DNA from: Saccoglossus kowalevskii
Lineage: Eukaryota > Hemichordata > Enteropneusta > Harrimaniidae
DNA: 10,710 nt
Direction: 5' to 3'
Assembly: GCF_000003605.2 (NCBI RefSeq)
Contig: NW_003123430.1
Location: 69,486-80,195 of the forward strand
Both the position numbers and the translations under genes were made by a program. Below are positions 7,891 to 10,710 of this stretch, piece by piece; position 1 is the stretch's first letter; the number at the start of each line of letters is the position of its first letter. Under the pieces are notes generated by a model, which had not been told where the DNA came from, did no database searches, and was given only the letters and a program-made list of their open reading frames with translations.

Positions 7891-8470
7891 GATAAGAAAA
7901 TGCTCCTTGTATTACATGTTCTATTCTTAATGTCAATGTTTCCGTGCCTCCCTACTTCTTTCTGAAGTACATGCACACTTGCATGTATCATCAGTTTTGT
8001 CATAGATGCCCTATAAGCAGGGGTTTTTATTCCTAGATACAGTTCCAGACCAAAGCTTGTCCTTTTAAGTACGTAATTTATTGTATTACCAAAACACCAA
8101 AAGTTGCCCATTCTATATTTAGTCTAAATATAGAATGTAATTTAAAATAAAAAAATAAATTAGTTTCAATCAGGTACTTTCTTAGATTATGTTTTGTTCA
8201 CATTGTGTGCCATTTTGTGCATTTAATACAAACATTGCAGCATTTATGATATGATTCCTATTATTTGTATACAAATATAGTGACTTAGGGGGTTGAAGTG
8301 TTTATGGGGTATATTTTATGACCATGCACTGCTAGGCATTCAGGATTTGTGGTCTCTGGGTAGCAGAACACAACTATTTTGGAATGTAACTGGTAAAAAC
8401 ATTTTCTTTTTCTTGAGTGATGGCAGAACTGCAAAATTGTGCTACAAGTATATTCTTTGAGTGAAGATGG
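7891..8470. other. intergenic DNA with a long perfect palindrome
   Basis: Apart from the palindrome at 8109-8137 no gene, repeat family or clear regulatory site was found. Confidence 0.55.
8109..8137. repeat. perfect 29-bp palindrome (14-bp arms, 1-bp centre)
   Basis: The arms are CATTCTATATTTAG (8109-8122) and CTAAATATAGAATG (8124-8137) around a single T. The match is perfect and stops sharply at both ends. It does not look like a terminator in this eukaryotic setting, since no gene ends nearby. It may be the remnant of a foldback element. Confidence 0.85.
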
Positions 8471-9540
8471 TTAAGCATGTACCGTCACCTGGGCATGTGC
8501 GGGAATCCCAAGCGACAATAACAACACACACTAAAAACGCAAATGCTCATGGGTAGACAATGACACGTCATGGCCATCTGACGCATGTGCAGATGATGAA
8601 AAGTTACGAGTTGCCAATAACACCAATCAAAACTGTTATTCTTTTGGGAAGTCCCATAGTTATTATTAGCAAATCAGGTCCTGGCCAGAACAATGCAGCT
8701 TATGCAATTCTGCCATTTAACAGAAGAATAAGTGATAGTTCAAGATATAGCATTGTTATTGAATGAAGCAAAGGCATTACATTCAAATATTATATATATA
8801 TATTCAGAGTTGAATAGAAATCAGAGGTAAGTTTTCTCTACAAAATATACATTACGTACCCAGTACGGTATTTGCTATATTATTAGTGCTATCGCTATGA
8901 AAATTACAAAGATGAGTCTAGGTGAAAATAAGTCACTTGTCAACAAAAGCACAGTAGAAATCAATTTAGTTTGAAAGTTCAAAATAAGTAACGTTCAACA
9001 TTTTGTTTTGTTTGGTTATTTACTTAATCAATGGAAGCTTATCAATGGTACCACTGATACATTACCACTCATATGTTAAACACAATGCCTACTACCAGGC
9101 ACGACTTTACTTTCATGCTTGCTTTGCCTTTTCATAGAAACTTATAATTTTTAAAGGGATATCATTGTAATCAATAATTTCAACTTATTCCTTATAATAC
9201 TCACCTATGTTACAAATATGAGTTAGGGAATGACTCTGCACAGTTTACATATGTGGCAGTTTGAAATCAGGATTTCTATTGACTCTTCTAGTGTGTACCC
9301 ACAAAGCTTATTACAAATTTATAAACGTCACTTAAAGTACAAAGATATTTTTTATATATATTGAATATTTTAAAATACATTACAGCAGGTGCCAAAATAA
9401 ACTCCTGGAATATATCCATTCAATTTCTCCTAGAGTATTACAATATCTCCGATGAAGCATCCGATCTATGATGAAAATAGTCACTGTTTCTCTTGTAATA
9501 TTTTATGGTTGAAAACAGGATTCATAGTGAAATATTGTCA
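8471..9540. other. intergenic DNA, no supported gene
   Basis: A 68-codon frame (8560-8766) follows a slightly GC-richer stretch with GCATGTGC at 8493-8500 and 8584-8591. Neither a known family nor splice context supports it. An AT dinucleotide run lies at 8788-8803. The remainder is plain AT-rich sequence. Confidence 0.5.
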
Positions 9541-9554
9541 CCCAAATCCGGTCC

Positions 9555-9770
9555 TACTACTTAACGCGCGGACACGCGAGGGAGTGTCCGGGCACGCGCG
9601 GAAGCGAACTGGGGGGAATACCTAACGCGCGGGGCAGCGGCAGCAATCCTTGTACTGTATAATATTCGTTTATGCTCAAAATTTGAAACAGAGTGGCAAA
9701 TTCGAGCAGCTATCCACACTTTTTATGATCGACGCCCGGGCATTCCAGCGAGTCGAGTCCGCCATGTTGT
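9555..9770 (+). promoter_or_regulatory. CpG-rich block, probable promoter of a second transcription unit
   Basis: Composition changes abruptly here: many CG dinucleotides, TAACGCGCGG twice (9562-9571 and 9623-9632, 61 bp apart), and an inverted repeat CGGACAC/GTGTCCG (9569-9575 and 9584-9590). After an AT-rich gap with TATAATAT comes GACGCCCGGG and then CCGCCATGTTG at 9759-9769, an exact fit to the YY1 consensus CCGCCATNTTG that often lies at transcription starts. The plus direction follows from the YY1 position and the poly(A) signals to the right. A GC-rich repeat copy is the alternative. Confidence 0.5.
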
Positions 9771-9841
9771 TTACTAATTTTGGTTAACGTTTAACAATAG
9801 GACAATACCATTCGATCCATGGGGGTGACAGTCTTGCGAAT

Positions 9842-10078
9842 GTGTCGACATTGTCGAAGGACAATGACTGGACAAGTTTGTGGAAGTGTGGCGAGACTCC
9901 CGTAGTATTGTTTAGTAAGATTTCATTTAAAAATGACCATGTAAGACGTCTGTTACGCAGAAATTATTCACTTAGTGTCGTTTTCTCATTGTTATGTGTC
10001 CCCGTAAACACAGCATTGTATGCAGGTGACAATGCTACGTACACGTGCAATGAAATCGGTATCCTAAGAATATCGTAA
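9842..10078 (+). CDS. hypothetical 78-codon open frame downstream of the CpG-rich block
   Basis: Codons run from ATG at 9842 to TAA at 10076-10078. The protein begins MSTLSKDNDWTSLWKCGETP, has a basic patch HVRRLLRRN and then a hydrophobic stretch LSVVFSLLCVPVNTALYAG that could be a membrane segment. No family is recognised. Upstream ATGs at 9764 (7 codons) and 9819 (28 codons) would have to be bypassed, which weakens the case. A donor-like A|GTAAGA at 9914/9915 and an acceptor TTTCCTGTTGCAG ending at 10101 could instead make this a first exon and intron. It may be a 5' UTR or a non-coding RNA. Confidence 0.2.
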   Translation: MSTLSKDNDWTSLWKCGETPVVLFSKISFKNDHVRRLLRRNYSLSVVFSLLCVPVNTALYAGDNATYTCNEIGILRIS

Positions 10079-10115
10079 CGTCTTTGTGTTTCCTGTTGCA
10101 GTGCAAGTTTGTATA

Positions 10116-10171
10116 CGGTAAATATCGTGAACGGTACAGAGTTCGGTAAATCTTGTGTACGATACAGAGGG
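10116..10171 (+). repeat. imperfect 28-bp tandem duplication
   Basis: Units 10116-10143 and 10144-10171 agree at 22 of 28 positions, both starting CGGTAAAT and both containing TACAGAG. This is an old local duplication in the possible 3' part of the second transcription unit. Confidence 0.7.
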
Positions 10172-10217
10172 GATATTTTCGTCCAATGTTTTTATACTTT
10201 GTAATGTAATTCAAACA

Positions 10218-10223
10218 AATAAA
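10218..10223 (+). terminator. poly(A) signal candidate
   Basis: This AATAAA lies 140 bp after the end of the 78-codon frame. It would close a transcript of roughly 500-650 nt starting in the CpG-rich block. Alternatives are at 10392-10397 and 10487-10492. Confidence 0.35.
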
Positions 10224-10239
10224 AAACGTATATTCGTAG

Positions 10240-10710
10240 CCATGGACAAGATTTAAAATGTAATCAACCGTTTTATTCATTTTATTTTATTCTTTCTATG
10301 TTGAATTTCAGTGTATTTTAATTTTATTGTGTCTTATTTTATTTGTCTTTTGTATTCATTTTTTTTAACCTTACTAAACCCACAGTTGTATAATAAAGTT
10401 ATTATTATTATTAATTATTCATCCATGATTTGTACAAAGATCGTATATTTTGTAAGTGTATAAAGCATTTTCCACATTAAGCTTCCAATAAAGATTCTTA
10501 AACACAAAATATCAAATATATCTTTAAGTGTAAAAATCGAATTTTTTACTGTAAATGGTAACTTCCTGTAAAAACTTAAGATGCCTTTTTTATTTCCTGT
10601 ACCAGTCATCCACCCCCTGTCCCCACTCTTACAGCATGCGGTAAATTTTTTATTGTACACGCAGTTTACGGTAAACCTGGTTTATACCTCTTGTCGAAAA
10701 CACAGAGTTT
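10240..10710. other. AT-rich region with poly(A) signals, (TTA)n and a small palindrome
   Basis: It holds AATAAA at 10392-10397 followed at once by a TTA run (about 10399-10413), another AATAAA at 10487-10492, and GTTTAC-G-GTAAAC at 10664-10676. The AATAAA plus TTA-repeat arrangement resembles the 3' tail of a non-LTR retroelement, but no coding part was found. No gene is supported on either strand. Confidence 0.4.

Noticed and set aside
7659-7892. 77-codon protein with Pro run and repeated LIS
   Set aside because: The Pro run comes from the C12 tract and the LIS repeats from the 9-bp tandem repeat; the middle lies in a probable repeat fragment on the other strand.
7842-8111. 89-codon minus-strand frame with repeated QRY
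   Set aside because: The repeated part is a translation of the tandem repeat, and the rest has no protein-like features or homology that I recognise.
8560-8766. 68-codon frame on the plus strand
   Set aside because: Length is within chance, with no known motif, splice context or poly(A) signal close by.
10035-10660. Minus-strand open frames of about 81 codons
   Set aside because: They run through AT-rich DNA across poly(A) signals of the plus strand, with Tyr/Lys/Ile-rich composition expected by chance.

Overview
The window is animal nuclear DNA: AT-rich, long non-coding stretches, GT-AG introns, AATAAA poly(A) signals and fragments of interspersed repeats. The spliced gene and the repeat types fit an aquatic invertebrate bilaterian (a lophotrochozoan or invertebrate deuterostome is plausible), but the sequence alone does not fix the phylum.

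One gene is certain. Positions 56-2567 (+) carry the last four coding exons of a tissue-type alpha-L-fucosidase (glycoside hydrolase family 29, FUCA1/FUCA2-like). The four exons join in one frame through three GT-AG introns and give 214 residues ending in TGA. They cover the end of the catalytic barrel and the C-terminal beta domain. The signal peptide, most of the barrel and the nucleophile region lie to the left of the window. The Cys-rich loop after the NDRWG motif is shortened and has lost its cysteines, so this may be a divergent paralogue.

From 2568 to about 9540 no convincing gene was found. The stretch holds a likely 3' UTR with candidate poly(A) signals, a tRNA-derived SINE candidate (about 4600-4860), a 212-bp foldback/MITE-like element built from a repeated 19-bp motif (5320-5531), a CTCF-type motif (6011-6025), a ZNF143/Staf-type motif just upstream of a small broken-looking reading frame (6466-6848), a repeat fragment next to a C12 tract (about 7670-7775), a 9-bp tandem repeat (7855-7890) and a perfect 29-bp palindrome (8109-8137).

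At 9555-9770 the composition changes abruptly to a CpG-rich block that ends in a YY1-type motif. It is followed by a region with a 78-codon open frame, a 28-bp duplication and AATAAA signals. This looks like the promoter and first exon of a second transcription unit, or a small non-coding RNA gene, but no protein family was recognised.

No prokaryotic genes, CRISPR array, rRNA or intact tRNA gene was seen. No clear undescribed system was found; the best leads are the structured repeats and the two promoter-like blocks.
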